A model generated the notes under the pieces. The model did no database searches and was not told where the DNA came from. It saw nothing but the letters and a program-made list of their open reading frames with translations. 60,210 bases of DNA from Pseudomonadota bacterium (GTDB lineage: Bacteria > Desulfobacterota > Desulfovibrionia > Desulfovibrionales > Desulfovibrionaceae): positions 1 through 60,210 of the forward strand of contig JAHJLB010000063.1 of assembly GCA_018822105.1 (NCBI GenBank), in the 5' to 3' direction. The position numbers and the translations under genes were made by a program. The first letter of the stretch is position 1. Each line of letters starts with the position of its first letter. This document shows positions 31,155 through 40,307 of this stretch, one piece after another.

Positions 31155-32051
31155 ATGCCCCTGACCCTCACGCCAGGCACGCTCCTTCGCGAGCGCACCA
31201 CTCTCCGGCTGGGCGGCCCTGCCCTGGTCGAAGCCGTGGTGTCATGCGCGGCCGGGCTGGACCAGCTGGCCGGGCTCTTGCCTGGCCTGGGAGGCCGGCC
31301 CCTGGCCTTGGGCGCTGGCAGCAACCTGCTGGCGTCAGACGGCCCCCATGCCTTGGTGCTGGTGCGCGCGGCCAACACCTCCGCCCCGCAGCTCCTGCCG
31401 CAGCCTGACGGCACGACCCTCGTGCGCGCCGGAGCCGGGCTGCGCCTGCCGCGGCTCCTGGGCCTCGCCCAGCGCCTGGGCCTTACCGGCCTTGAAGGCC
31501 TCACCGGTGTGCCGGGCAGCCTGGGCGGCTCCGTGGCCATGAACGCCGGCTCCTATGGCCTGGAGCTGGGCAGCGTGCTCTCGCGGGTGCGCATCTGGAC
31601 CCCGCAGGGCGGCCTCATGTGGCGCGAGGCCGAAGACTGCGCCTTTGGCTACAGGAGCTTTGCCCCCAACCTCGGCCCGGACGCCGCGCAGGACTTCTGG
31701 CTGATCTGGGAAGTGGAGCTGGCCTTGAACGCCGACGCGCCCGCAGCCATCCGCGAGCGCATGGAGGCGGTCTACGCCAGGAAGAAGGCCAGCCAGCCCG
31801 TCACGGCCAAAAGCGCGGGTTGCGTGTTCAAGAACCCGCAAGGCGCCAGCGCCGGCAAACTGCTCGACGAGGCCGGCATGCGCGGCAAGCGCCTGGGCGG
31901 CATGTGCTTCTCTCCCGTGCACGCGAATTTTCTGGTGAATATGGACAAGGGCACCTCGGCCCAGGCCCTGGAACTGCTGGACCTGGGACGGATGGCCGTG
32001 CGCCGGCGTTTTGGCGTGGACCTCGAGACCGAAGTGGTGGTGCTGCAATGA
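31155..32051 (+). CDS. murB: UDP-N-acetylenolpyruvoylglucosamine reductase MurB
   Basis: A 298-aa FAD-dependent enzyme that reduces enolpyruvyl-UDP-GlcNAc to UDP-MurNAc with NADPH. LALGAGSNLLASD and GLEGLTGVPGSLGGSVAMNAG bind FAD. The proton-donor region reads SAGCVFKNPQGASAGKLLDEAG: residue 223 is Cys where many MurB have Ser, a variant known in type II-like enzymes. It follows murC by six bases and its stop overlaps ftsQ. Confidence 0.93.
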   Translation: MPLTLTPGTLLRERTTLRLGGPALVEAVVSCAAGLDQLAGLLPGLGGRPLALGAGSNLLASDGPHALVLVRAANTSAPQLLPQPDGTTLVRAGAGLRLPRLLGLAQRLGLTGLEGLTGVPGSLGGSVAMNAGSYGLELGSVLSRVRIWTPQGGLMWREAEDCAFGYRSFAPNLGPDAAQDFWLIWEVELALNADAPAAIRERMEAVYARKKASQPVTAKSAGCVFKNPQGASAGKLLDEAGMRGKRLGGMCFSPVHANFLVNMDKGTSAQALELLDLGRMAVRRRFGVDLETEVVVLQ

Positions 32052-32896
32052 TCCGCTCTGGCGGGATGCCGCGCAAGCCGCGCGACGGGCGCAAGCCTGC
32101 GGTGCGCCTGAACAGGCCGCGCAAGGACGGTGGCGCGGGCCTGGTCATGGACACGGCCCTGGCCGTGAAGAACGCCATGCTCTTCTTCGCCGCCTTGCTG
32201 GTGCTGGTGGCCCTTGGGGCCACGCTGATCTATGGCTACCGGTTCGTGACCACCACCCCGGCCCTGGGCCTGACCGAGATCACCGTCACGGGCAACATGC
32301 GCCTGGCCTACGGGCAGGTGCTTGAGATCGCCGGGCTGCGCCTGGGCCAGAACAGCCTGGGCGTCAACGTGAGCCGGGTTGAGGCGGCGCTCTCGCAGAA
32401 CCCCTGGACCGCGTTCGTCACCGTGCGCCGCGAGCTGCCGGACAAGCTGTTCATCAACATCGTGGAGCGCCAGCCCTCCTTCTGGGTGCGCCAGGACGGG
32501 ACGCTCTATTTCGCCGACGCCAAGGGCGAGATCATCACCAAGCTCTCCCCCGGCGACTCGGCCTCGCTGCCGCTTCTGGAGATCGCGCCGGAGCTGCAGG
32601 ACCAGCACCAGGTGCTGGAGGCCATGGTGGCGCGCATGAACCAGCAGGACCTGCCCTTCGCCCTGGGGCAGATGGCCTGGGTAAAATTTTCGGAGTCCGG
32701 CCAGGTGGAGATGTACCTGGACGCCCTGCACATCCGCGTGCGGGCGGAACTCGCGAATTGGGAGACGCATTTCAGCCGCATCGAGACGGTCTGGCGTGAC
32801 CTCAAGCTGCGCGGCGAGGCCGGGCAGGTTGCGGCCATCGAGGCCAGCGGCGGCAAGATCTGGGTAGAGAAGAGGCAGAAGTCCGGGGCTTCCTGA
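32048..32896 (+). CDS. ftsQ: Cell division protein FtsQ
   Basis: A 282-aa bitopic protein: basic cytoplasmic N-terminus, one membrane helix (AMLFFAALLVLVALGATLIYG), then a periplasmic POTRA domain (LTEITVTGNMRLAYGQVLEIAGL) and a beta domain (VRRELPDKLFINIVERQPSFW). It links FtsB/FtsL to the divisome. The ATG overlaps the murB stop. No ddl gene lies between murB and ftsQ, unlike many proteobacterial dcw clusters. Confidence 0.92.
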   Translation: MIRSGGMPRKPRDGRKPAVRLNRPRKDGGAGLVMDTALAVKNAMLFFAALLVLVALGATLIYGYRFVTTTPALGLTEITVTGNMRLAYGQVLEIAGLRLGQNSLGVNVSRVEAALSQNPWTAFVTVRRELPDKLFINIVERQPSFWVRQDGTLYFADAKGEIITKLSPGDSASLPLLEIAPELQDQHQVLEAMVARMNQQDLPFALGQMAWVKFSESGQVEMYLDALHIRVRAELANWETHFSRIETVWRDLKLRGEAGQVAAIEASGGKIWVEKRQKSGAS

Positions 32897-32951
32897 CGGG
32901 GAAGAAGAGGGAAGGCCCGGCCCTTTGGCGAGTCTAACAAGGGAGGAGAGC

Positions 32952-34187
32952 ATGGCCAAGAGCGACATCATCGTTGGCCTGGACATCGGCACCACAAAGA
33001 TTTGCGCCGTGGTGGGCGAGGCCAAGGACGACGGGGTGGTGGACATCATCGGCATCGGCACAAGCCCAAGCACGGGCCTGCGCCGTGGCGTGGTGGTGAA
33101 CATCGAACAGACAGTGCAGTCCATCAAGAAGGCCCTGGAAGAGGCCGAGCTGATGGCCGGCTGCGAAATCCATTCCGTGTACGCCGGAATCGCGGGCAGC
33201 CACATCAAGGGCTTCAACAGCCACGGCGTCATCGCCGTCAAGGGCGGCGAGGTCACCCAGAAGGATGTGGACCGCGTCATCGAGGCGGCCAAGGCCGTGG
33301 CCATCCCGCTGGACCGCGAGGTCATCCACACCCTGCCCCAGGAGTTCATCGTCGACGACCAGCGCGGCATCGCCGATCCCCTTGGCATGGCGGGGGTGCG
33401 CCTGGAGGTGAAGGTGCACATCGTCACCGGCGCGGTGACCTCGGCCCAGAACATCGTGCGCTCCTGCCACCGCTCGGGCCTCGACGTGGCGGACATCGTG
33501 CTCGAGTCCCTGGCCTCCAGCAAGTCGGTGCTCTCCGCGGAGGAGCGCGAGATCGGCGTCTGCCTGGTGGACCTGGGCGGCGGCACCACGGACATCGCCA
33601 TCTTCTCCAAGGATTCCATTAAGCACACCGCCGTGCTGGCCCTTGGCGGAAACAACCTGACCAACGACATCGCCTTCGGGCTGCGCACGCCCATGACCGC
33701 GGCGGAGAAGATCAAGGTGGACCACGGTTGCGCCCTGGCCGAGCTGGTCAAGGTGGACGAGGGCATCGAGGTGCCCAGCGTGGGCGGCCGCGACTCCCGC
33801 TCCATGAGCAAGCGCGTGCTGGCCGAGATCTGCGAGCCCAGATGCGAGGAGATCCTGGCCCTGGTGGACCAGGAGCTCATCAAGAGCGGCTACAAGAATC
33901 AGATCGCCGCGGGCGTGGTGCTCACCGGGGGCACGTCGCTCATCCACGGCATGCAGGACCTGGCCGAGCAGGTCTTTGATCTGCCGGTGCGCGTGGGCTA
34001 CCCCGAGTATGTGGGCGGCCTGCACGACATGGTCAACAGCCCCAAATACGCCACCGCGGTAGGCCTTCTGCTCTACGGGGCGGAAAACCGCCAGGTCAAG
34101 GGCGGCGGGGATTTCCGCATCCGGGAGGACAATGTGTTCAACCGCATACTGGGGCGGATGAAGAAATGGTTCGTGGACATCGCCTAA
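32952..34187 (+). CDS. ftsA: Cell division protein FtsA
   Basis: A 411-aa actin-like ATPase that tethers FtsZ to the membrane. [18 protein letters not shown] is the first phosphate loop, [14 protein letters not shown] the second, and [19 protein letters not shown] the adenosine motif. The C-terminus ([18 protein letters not shown]) is the amphipathic membrane-targeting helix. The start at 32952 has GGAGGAG upstream, better than the frame start at 32925. Confidence 0.96.
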   Translation: MAKSDIIVGLDIGTTKICAVVGEAKDDGVVDIIGIGTSPSTGLRRGVVVNIEQTVQSIKKALEEAELMAGCEIHSVYAGIAGSHIKGFNSHGVIAVKGGEVTQKDVDRVIEAAKAVAIPLDREVIHTLPQEFIVDDQRGIADPLGMAGVRLEVKVHIVTGAVTSAQNIVRSCHRSGLDVADIVLESLASSKSVLSAEEREIGVCLVDLGGGTTDIAIFSKDSIKHTAVLALGGNNLTNDIAFGLRTPMTAAEKIKVDHGCALAELVKVDEGIEVPSVGGRDSRSMSKRVLAEICEPRCEEILALVDQELIKSGYKNQIAAGVVLTGGTSLIHGMQDLAEQVFDLPVRVGYPEYVGGLHDMVNSPKYATAVGLLLYGAENRQVKGGGDFRIREDNVFNRILGRMKKWFVDIA

Positions 34188-34248
34188 GCGCGGCGTGTGT
34201 CTGCGGGGAAGGTCCAAGCATCCATCACTGATCAGGGAGGAGGGAGTC

Positions 34249-35490
34249 ATGGCACATTTCGAGATCGAGAACGACATGAGCGCGAAAATCAAGGTCATCG
34301 GCTGCGGCGGGGGCGGCGGCAACGCCATCAACAACATGATCCAGTCCAAGCTTTCCGGCGTGAGCTTCATCGCCGCCAACACCGACGGCCAGGACATCGA
34401 GAAGTCCCTGGCGGACCACACCATCCAGCTGGGCGGCAAGCTGACCAAGGGCCTGGGCGCCGGCGCCAACCCCGAGGTGGGCCGCAACGCAGCCCTGGAA
34501 AGCATCGACCAGATCCGCGAAGTGCTCGCCAACACCGACATGGTCTTCATCACCGCCGGCATGGGCGGCGGCACGGGAACCGGCGCTGCGCCGGTCATCG
34601 CCCAGGCCGCCCGCGAGGCCGGGGCCCTGACCGTGGCCGTGGTCACCAAGCCCTTCTATTTCGAGGGCAAGCGCCGCATGCAGCAGGCCGAAAAAGGCAT
34701 CGCCGAACTCAAGCAGGTGGTGGACTCCATCATCACCATCCCCAATGACCGCCTGCTGCAGATGGCCGCCAAGAAGGCCGGGTTCGCCGACATGCTGAAG
34801 AAGGCCGACGAGGTCCTCTTCTACGCCGTGAAGGGCATTTCCGACCTCATCACCGTGCACGGCCTCATCAACCTGGACTTCGCGGACGTGAAGGCCATCA
34901 TGACCGGCTCGGGCATGGCGCTCATGGGCACCGGCATCGCCTCCGGCGAGAACCGCGCCCGCGAAGCGGCCCTCAAGGCCATCACCAGCCCGCTTTTGGA
35001 GGACGTCTCCATCGCCGGAGCGCGCGGGGTCTTGTACAACATCACCGCCGGTCCGGACCTGGGCACCGACGAGATCCAGGAGGTTTCCGACCTCATCGCC
35101 AAGGAAGCCCACGACCAGGCCAACATCGTCTTCGGTGTGGTGGCCGACGAGAGCGCGGGCGACGAGCTCTGCGTCACCGTCATCGCCACCAACATCGAGC
35201 AGCGCGATGTGGCGCCCAAGCCGGAGATCGTGGGCGGCCTGCGCCCGCTTCTGGCCCCGGTGCAGGGCATGGGCTCGCGGCCCGGCCGCCGGAACACCAT
35301 CTCCAGCGTCATCGCCGGAAACAACCACGAGGTGCCGGCCTTCGTGCGCTTCGGAGCCGCCCCGGCAGAGGAGCAGCACCAGAGCAAGCGCGCGGCGCTG
35401 CGGGCCATGGGCGCTCCGGGCGAAGAGGACTTCCTGTTCGAGGACGACGAACTGGATACCCCGGCATACATCCGCAGGAACGCGGACTAG
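34249..35490 (+). CDS. ftsZ: Cell division protein FtsZ
   Basis: A 413-aa tubulin-like GTPase that forms the Z-ring. [18 protein letters not shown] opens the domain. The tubulin signature [10 protein letters not shown] starts at residue 106. [13 protein letters not shown]-like text (here [19 protein letters not shown]) forms the T7 region. The C-terminal peptide [11 protein letters not shown] is the docking site for FtsA. ATG 34249 has GGGAGGAGGGAG upstream; 34195 would add 18 unconserved residues. Last gene of the dcw cluster. Confidence 0.97.
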   Translation: MAHFEIENDMSAKIKVIGCGGGGGNAINNMIQSKLSGVSFIAANTDGQDIEKSLADHTIQLGGKLTKGLGAGANPEVGRNAALESIDQIREVLANTDMVFITAGMGGGTGTGAAPVIAQAAREAGALTVAVVTKPFYFEGKRRMQQAEKGIAELKQVVDSIITIPNDRLLQMAAKKAGFADMLKKADEVLFYAVKGISDLITVHGLINLDFADVKAIMTGSGMALMGTGIASGENRAREAALKAITSPLLEDVSIAGARGVLYNITAGPDLGTDEIQEVSDLIAKEAHDQANIVFGVVADESAGDELCVTVIATNIEQRDVAPKPEIVGGLRPLLAPVQGMGSRPGRRNTISSVIAGNNHEVPAFVRFGAAPAEEQHQSKRAALRAMGAPGEEDFLFEDDELDTPAYIRRNAD

Positions 35491-35499
35491 GAGCGCACA

Positions 35500-37269
35500 G
35501 TGAAACGCCCTTCCGGGGCGGGTGGCAAGCGCACGCGCCAGCGCCAGTCCACTGACCGTCCCGGAAAGTCCGCGCCAGCGCCCCTGGACCACGGCGGCCG
35601 ACTCCCTGCGGCCCTGGTGGTTCCAGGAGACGAAGGCATGGGCCTCTCGGCCCTGGGCTGGCAGGCGGTCTACCGCCTGCTGGCGGGCCAGCCGGAGATC
35701 GCCGTGGAGCGCTTCTTCCTCGGCAAGGGCTTCGACGCGCCGGAGTCAGCGGACAGCCAAAGGGAGCTCAGACTCTTCCCCTTAATGGCGGTGAGCGTTT
35801 CCTTTGAGGAGGACTTCCTCCCCTTCCTCAGGGCGCTCATCGCCGCGGGCGTTCCGTCAACCCGGACGGAACGCCCGGACTACCCCCTCATCCTCGTGGG
35901 CGGCCCCATCGCCTTCCTGAACCCGGCGCCTCTCGCCCCTCTGGCCGACGCCTTCTTCGTGGGCGAGGCCGAGGCCGGACTTCTGGACTTCTGCCTTGCC
36001 CTCAAGCGCGCCGTGTTCGCTGGCGTGGGCAAGCAGGCCTTTCTGGAGTCCGCCAAGGACATGCCCGGCATCTACGTGCCGGGGTTGTCCAAAATCCCGG
36101 TGCGCCGGGTCCTGGCCATGAGCCCCGACCACTGCGGCCTCCTCGCCACCCCGGCCTGGTCCTGCTTCACCGGCCCGCAGGCGGCCTTTCCCGACGCGCT
36201 GCTCCTGGAGATCAACCGGGGCTGCCCGCACGCCTGCCGCTTCTGCGCCGCCGGGTTTGTGTACCGCCCTCCGCGCCACGCGTGCATGGAGGACCTGCAG
36301 GCCATCGTCGAGGAGGCCCGCCCGCCCAAGGTCGGGCTGGTGGGCACGGCCCTCACGGACTGGCCGGAGCTCTTGCCCTTCCTGCGCTGGCTGCATGCCC
36401 GCAAAACCAAGTTTTCCCTGTCCTCCCTGCGCGCCGACGGACTCACCGAAGAACTGCTCTGCTTCCTGCGCGCGTGCGGCATCCGCACCGTGACCCTGGC
36501 CCTGGAGGGCGCCAGCGAGCGCCTGCGCCACGCGGCCAACAAGAAGCTCGACGCCGAGGTCTTTCTGGAGGCCGTGGAGCGCGCCGCGCGACTGGGGGTG
36601 AACCACCTGCGCGTGTACCTCATCATCGGCTGGCCCTGGGAGGGGCCGCAGGACTATGACGAGCTGCAGGCCTTTCTCGGCCGGATCCTGGCCGCCCGGG
36701 ACCGGGGCCAAGGCAGGAAGACGAGCGAATTCATGCGCATCACTCTCGGCGCCAGCTCGCTGGTGCCCAAGCCCTGGACACCCATGCAGTGGGCGCCCAT
36801 GGCCTCGGAGGAAACGCTTGTCGCCGCGCAAAAGCGCCTGAAGGACATGACCAAAGCCCTGCGCGGCGTGGCCCTGCAAGTGGACGCGCCCTTCCAGGCG
36901 CGGCTTCAGGGCGTGCTCACGCGCGGGGGCGAGGAGACTTTCGAGCTGGTGCGGATGGCCGCCACGGAGGGCGGCTGGAAAAAGGCCATGCGCCTCTGGG
37001 CGGACCAGACCAGGGACATCCTGGACCGTGAGCGCGGCCAGGACGAGGCCTTCCCCTGGGAGGTCATCCACACGGGCGTTTCCAGGCAGTCCTTGTGGCG
37101 GGAATGGGGCCGGGCCAAACGCTCCCTGCCCACCCCAAGCTGCCCCAGGGCGGGATGCGCGGAATGCGGCCTTTGCGGCCTGGACAAGTGGTTGCAAAAC
37201 GACGGCTCCGGACCGGAGCCTGAAAACTCAGGCCCCTCAGCGGAAGCCCCCGCCGACAGGTCCGGCTGA
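35500..37269 (+). CDS. Radical SAM protein, cobalamin-domain type
   Basis: A 589-aa protein related to the N-terminal part of the 12278-14884 protein. The first 200 residues resemble a B12-binding-like domain (LVVPGDEGMGLSALGWQAVYRLL, LILVGGPIAFLNPAPLAPLADAFFVGEAEAG). The radical SAM core has C242-x3-C246-x2-C249 (RGCPHACRFCAAGF). A cysteine cluster near the end (CPRAGCAECGLCGLDKW) may hold another cluster. There is no DUF2344 part. The GTG start lies seven bases after AGGAG and 9 bp after ftsZ, so it may be the last cistron of that operon. The substrate is unknown. Confidence 0.85.
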   Translation: MKRPSGAGGKRTRQRQSTDRPGKSAPAPLDHGGRLPAALVVPGDEGMGLSALGWQAVYRLLAGQPEIAVERFFLGKGFDAPESADSQRELRLFPLMAVSVSFEEDFLPFLRALIAAGVPSTRTERPDYPLILVGGPIAFLNPAPLAPLADAFFVGEAEAGLLDFCLALKRAVFAGVGKQAFLESAKDMPGIYVPGLSKIPVRRVLAMSPDHCGLLATPAWSCFTGPQAAFPDALLLEINRGCPHACRFCAAGFVYRPPRHACMEDLQAIVEEARPPKVGLVGTALTDWPELLPFLRWLHARKTKFSLSSLRADGLTEELLCFLRACGIRTVTLALEGASERLRHAANKKLDAEVFLEAVERAARLGVNHLRVYLIIGWPWEGPQDYDELQAFLGRILAARDRGQGRKTSEFMRITLGASSLVPKPWTPMQWAPMASEETLVAAQKRLKDMTKALRGVALQVDAPFQARLQGVLTRGGEETFELVRMAATEGGWKKAMRLWADQTRDILDRERGQDEAFPWEVIHTGVSRQSLWREWGRAKRSLPTPSCPRAGCAECGLCGLDKWLQNDGSGPEPENSGPSAEAPADRSG

Positions 37270-37485
37270 GCCGCAGCCGCCCGAAGCGGCTGGTCCAGAC
37301 GCCGCCTCCGGCCCGGAACCTCCGGAGCGGCCCCTGGCAACCACCGCTGCGCAGGCCGACACGCGGCGCTCAGAATCCCGCGCCCCGCAGGCCGGACAAC
37401 GCACCTCAAGCTCATCGGCAGCCGAAAACACGAGCTCCTCAAACTGCTTCCCGCACTTCCCGCAGGCATATTCGTAGATGGGCAT
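37237..37485 (-). CDS. FmdB-family zinc-ribbon protein
   Basis: An 82-aa protein starting MPIYEYACGKCGKQFEEL, the hallmark of the FmdB putative regulatory family, with a second CxxC (VRCPACGARDSERR) completing a zinc ribbon. The C-terminal half is a Gly/Ser/Ala-rich tail. It ends inside the last 33 bp of the convergent radical SAM gene. FmdB proteins are named after a formamidase regulator, but their role is mostly unknown. A longer same-frame ORF reaching 37668 is rejected because homology begins at this Met. Confidence 0.85.
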   Translation of the reverse strand: MPIYEYACGKCGKQFEELVFSAADELEVRCPACGARDSERRVSACAAVVARGRSGGSGPEAASGPAASGGCGSAGPVGGGFR

Positions 37486-37585
37486 GGTCCGCCTCTCTCC
37501 TTCAACCTTGGCCGCTCTTGCGCCGGCCGTTCCTGAGGCTGGAAAAGTGTATCCGCGCAGGCCCGCTGTCAAGGTCCAGGGCCTT

Positions 37586-37638
37586 TGTGCAGTTGTTCGC
37601 GCGGCTCCATGTGCAAGACATGTGCAAGCGAATGCACA
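37586..37638 (+). promoter_or_regulatory. Upstream activator sites: TGTGCA repeats
   Basis: TGTGCA occurs at 37586, 37610 and 37621, and its inverse TGCACA at 37633. The last two form TGTGCA-N6-TGCACA, a perfect palindrome. They lie about 75-130 bp before the expected start of the sigma-54 promoter, the usual place for enhancer sites of an NtrC-type regulator such as the one encoded at 40304-41692. Binding is inferred. Confidence 0.6.
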
Positions 37639-37688
37639 AGACGAGGCTGCGACAAGATGCATATCCATTAATAACAGTGTTTAGCTGT

Positions 37689-37704
37689 TGGCACGGCTCC
37701 TGCT
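37689..37704 (+). promoter_or_regulatory. Sigma-54 promoter of the zraP-like gene
   Basis: TGGCACGGCTCCTGCT matches the -24/-12 consensus (TGGCACG-N4-TTGCW) at every key base except one T in the -12 element, with correct GG-to-GC spacing. Transcription would begin near 37715, about 75 bp before the ATG. Confidence 0.85.
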
Positions 37705-37788
37705 TACCCCCTGGCAGTACCAAACGACGCACCGCCGGAGAGTTCCGCCCAACCGTGAAGAGCCAACAACAATTTTGAGGAGTTCATC

Positions 37789-38271
37789 ATGAAAAAGCGT
37801 CTTCTGACCACCATCACCGTCCTGGCCCTGGTTTCCCTGTCCGCCTTCGCCATCGCCGCCCCCAGGGGCGGACGCGGACCGGCCGCAGCCGAGCCGGCCC
37901 TGACCCCGGAGAAGCAGGCCGCCGTGGCCAAGATCGTGGACAAGCACCACACCAAGCTCGTCGAACTGCGCGAGAAGATTTGGGCCAAGCACACCGAACT
38001 GCAGGCCCTGAGCCAGGCCGGCAAGGCCGAAAAGGCCGACATCCAGAACCTTATCGCCGAGATCTCCAAGCTGCGCACCTCCATGAACGAGGAGCGCGAT
38101 GCCCTGCGCTCCGAGATCGAGAAGGAAACCGGCATCAAGAGCTACGGTCGCGGCTATCACCGCGGCGGCCTGGGCGGCGGCGACTGCTCCGGCGGCGGCG
38201 GCGACTGTCCCCGCGGCGGCTCCGGCCAGGGCTATGGCCCCCGTGGCGGCATGATGGGCGGCGGCTACTAG
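37789..38271 (+). CDS. ZraP/Spy-like periplasmic metal-responsive protein
   Basis: A 160-aa exported protein. Signal peptide residues 1-24 (KKRLLTTITVLALVSLSAFAIAA). The helical core (LTPEKQAAVAKIVDKHHTKLVELREKIWAKHTELQAL ... given here only as its two ends) has the heptad pattern of the Spy/CpxP/ZraP family, with HH and further His as possible metal ligands. The C-terminal 40 residues are glycine-rich with two Cys (GGGDCSGGGGDCPRGG) and ...MMGGGY, perhaps a metal-binding tail. GAGGAG precedes the ATG. A sigma-54 promoter and downstream kinase/regulator genes make a ZraPSR-like envelope stress system likely. Confidence 0.85.
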   Translation: MKKRLLTTITVLALVSLSAFAIAAPRGGRGPAAAEPALTPEKQAAVAKIVDKHHTKLVELREKIWAKHTELQALSQAGKAEKADIQNLIAEISKLRTSMNEERDALRSEIEKETGIKSYGRGYHRGGLGGGDCSGGGGDCPRGGSGQGYGPRGGMMGGGY

Positions 38272-38295
38272 ACGCGCTTCGTCCCTCCTCTCAAC

Positions 38296-38333
38296 GGGCG
38301 GTCCGGTTGGTTTCCCCCCCAGCCGGGCCGCCC
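38296..38333 (+). terminator. Hairpin between zraP-like gene and kinase gene
   Basis: GGGCGGTCCGG (38296-38306) pairs with CCGGGCCGCCC (38323-38333) through 11 bp with one G-U. No T-run follows. It may act as a partial terminator or as an RNA-stabilising structure that makes zraP mRNA more abundant than the kinase and regulator mRNA. Confidence 0.5.
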
Positions 38334-38447
38334 TTGCCTTGCACAGGCCTGGACTGTTGACAGCAACGCCCGAAGCGGCCATGCACAGTCAAGCCGGGCC
38401 GGTCGCGCCCCGCGCACAGCACAATTTGCGACAGCGGAAACAGGAAC

Positions 38448-40307
38448 ATGGAACTGCGCTCCTTCAACAAAGACAAAGGCCCGGTGCTGGCGGCGGTGGT
38501 CGCGCTGCTGATCCTGGGCGCGGGCAGCATCTTCCTCACCTGGCAGAACATCCGCCGCCAGCGGGAGCTGGTGGACCAGCACCTGATGCTCTCCGCCGGG
38601 GCCGTGATCCACGGCGTTGAAGCCAATCTCATGCGCATCATGCACGCCCTGGGCCGCTCCCCGGACCTCCACGAGCGCCTGTTCCCCACCATCAAGGAAT
38701 TCTTCCAGGAGATAAGCGCCTCCGGCGAAATCGTCTTCCTCGGCGTTTTTGACGAGGACGGCGTCCTGCTTGTCTCTTCCGCCAAGACGGGCCAGCATGA
38801 GGCCATCACCCTGCCCGAGGAGATCATCGCCGAGTTGGAAGTCAATGGCCGCTGGGCCGGCCCCCTGGCCTACCAGGGCAAGACCGCCCTGTTCTCCGCC
38901 CTGCGCGCCCGGCCCAGCCTCTCGCGCCTGTGCTCCGACACGATCCAGGGGCTGCCGCCTCTGCCTCCGAAGCTGCGACCCCGAGGCCCCGGGTCTGGGC
39001 CCGGGGCTGGCATGGGACCGGGCATGGGGCGCGGCATGGGGCCGGACCTGCCTGGCTCGCCCCGCCTGGGCGAAGTGCCCTCCATGTTTCTGGTGGCGGC
39101 GCTGAGCCCCGACCGGCACCTGGCCCAGTACAACGCCTACCGACACGCCGCGCAGCTCCAGACCGGCTACGTGCTTGCTGCGGCGGCGGTGCTCTGGTTC
39201 CTTTCCCTGGCCTACCTGAGCCGCCGCGACCAGGCCATGAAGGCCGCGCGCCTGGAGCGCTTCCAGTCCAAGCTGCTGGACAACATGCCCGATGGCCTGC
39301 TGACCCTTGGCCCGGATGGCTTGATCCTTTCCGCCAACGGCTCCGCCGTGCGCCTGCTCGTCGGCTCGGATGGCGGCGGGGAAGCTGGCGGAGCGGACCT
39401 GACCGGCCGGAGCTTCCGCGACTTTCCCTTTGCCGAATTGGCCGCCACGGACGGCTCGCACCCGGACGAATGGCGGCAATACGAGCACGACGGACGCAGC
39501 CTGGAGGTGCTCTGCCTGCCCCTGCATGGCGAGGGCGGTTCAGGCCAGACCGAGGAGCGGCTTGTCCTCCTGCGTGACCGCACGCGCCTGAAGACCCTGG
39601 AGGACGACCTGGCCGAGGCCAACCGCCTGGCGGCCATCGGCTCCCTGGCTGCGGGGGTGGCGCACGAGATCCGCAACCCCTTGAGCTCCCTGCGCGGCTT
39701 CGCCCAGCTCTTCGCCACCAAGTTCAAGGGCCAGGAGCCCCTGGCCTCCTATGCCACGACCATGGTTCAGGAGGCCGACCGCCTGAACCGGGTGGTCACG
39801 GACCTCTTGTATCTGGCCCGACCGCGCGAGCTGGCCCCGGCCAAGCTGGACCTGACCCAGGTGGCCAACGGCCTGCGCGGCCTGCTGCGCTTCGACCTGG
39901 AGGCCAAGGGCGTGACGCCGGAGCTGGATCTGGCCGAGACGCGCCTCTGCGCCGACGGGGACGCCCTCAAGCAGGCCCTCCTGAACCTGCTGGTCAACGC
40001 CCTGGACGCCGTGACCGACGAGGGCGGCCGCATCAGCCTGTCCGCCCGGCGCGAAGGCGACGGGGTTCTCGTCAGCGTGGCCGACAACGGCCAGGGCATG
40101 GACGAGGCCGTGCGCCAGCAGGCCTTCGAACCCTTCTTCACGGCCAAGCGCCAGGGCACGGGCCTGGGCCTGGCCATAGTCCAGGGCATCATGCGCGCCC
40201 ACAAGGGCCGGGCCTTCATCGACTCCACGCCCGGACAGGGCACCACGGTGCATCTGTATTTTCCCGACTGCCCCGAGACCCTGGACGCCGGAGGTGACGC
40301 CTCATGA
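38448..40307 (+). CDS. Sensor histidine kinase, ZraS-like
   Basis: A 619-aa membrane kinase. TM1 (VLAAVVALLILGAGSIFLTW), a periplasmic sensor of about 210 residues, TM2 (TGYVLAAAAVLWFLSLAYLS), a PAS-like region (LDNMPDGLLTLGPDGLILSANG), HisKA with H406 (AHEIRNPLSSLRGFAQLF), and an ATPase domain (NLLVNALDAV, DNGQGMDEAV, GTGLGLAIVQGIM). The periplasmic part has an unusual Gly/Pro/Met insertion (about 180-205: PGAGMGPGMGRGMGPDLPG) that could bind soft metals such as copper. The stop overlaps the regulator gene (ATGA). Confidence 0.92.
   Translation: MELRSFNKDKGPVLAAVVALLILGAGSIFLTWQNIRRQRELVDQHLMLSAGAVIHGVEANLMRIMHALGRSPDLHERLFPTIKEFFQEISASGEIVFLGVFDEDGVLLVSSAKTGQHEAITLPEEIIAELEVNGRWAGPLAYQGKTALFSALRARPSLSRLCSDTIQGLPPLPPKLRPRGPGSGPGAGMGPGMGRGMGPDLPGSPRLGEVPSMFLVAALSPDRHLAQYNAYRHAAQLQTGYVLAAAAVLWFLSLAYLSRRDQAMKAARLERFQSKLLDNMPDGLLTLGPDGLILSANGSAVRLLVGSDGGGEAGGADLTGRSFRDFPFAELAATDGSHPDEWRQYEHDGRSLEVLCLPLHGEGGSGQTEERLVLLRDRTRLKTLEDDLAEANRLAAIGSLAAGVAHEIRNPLSSLRGFAQLFATKFKGQEPLASYATTMVQEADRLNRVVTDLLYLARPRELAPAKLDLTQVANGLRGLLRFDLEAKGVTPELDLAETRLCADGDALKQALLNLLVNALDAVTDEGGRISLSARREGDGVLVSVADNGQGMDEAVRQQAFEPFFTAKRQGTGLGLAIVQGIMRAHKGRAFIDSTPGQGTTVHLYFPDCPETLDAGGDAS

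Noticed and set aside
37486-37668. N-terminal extension of the FmdB-family protein
   Set aside because: FmdB homology starts precisely at MPIYEYACGKCG; the extension covers the zraP control region.
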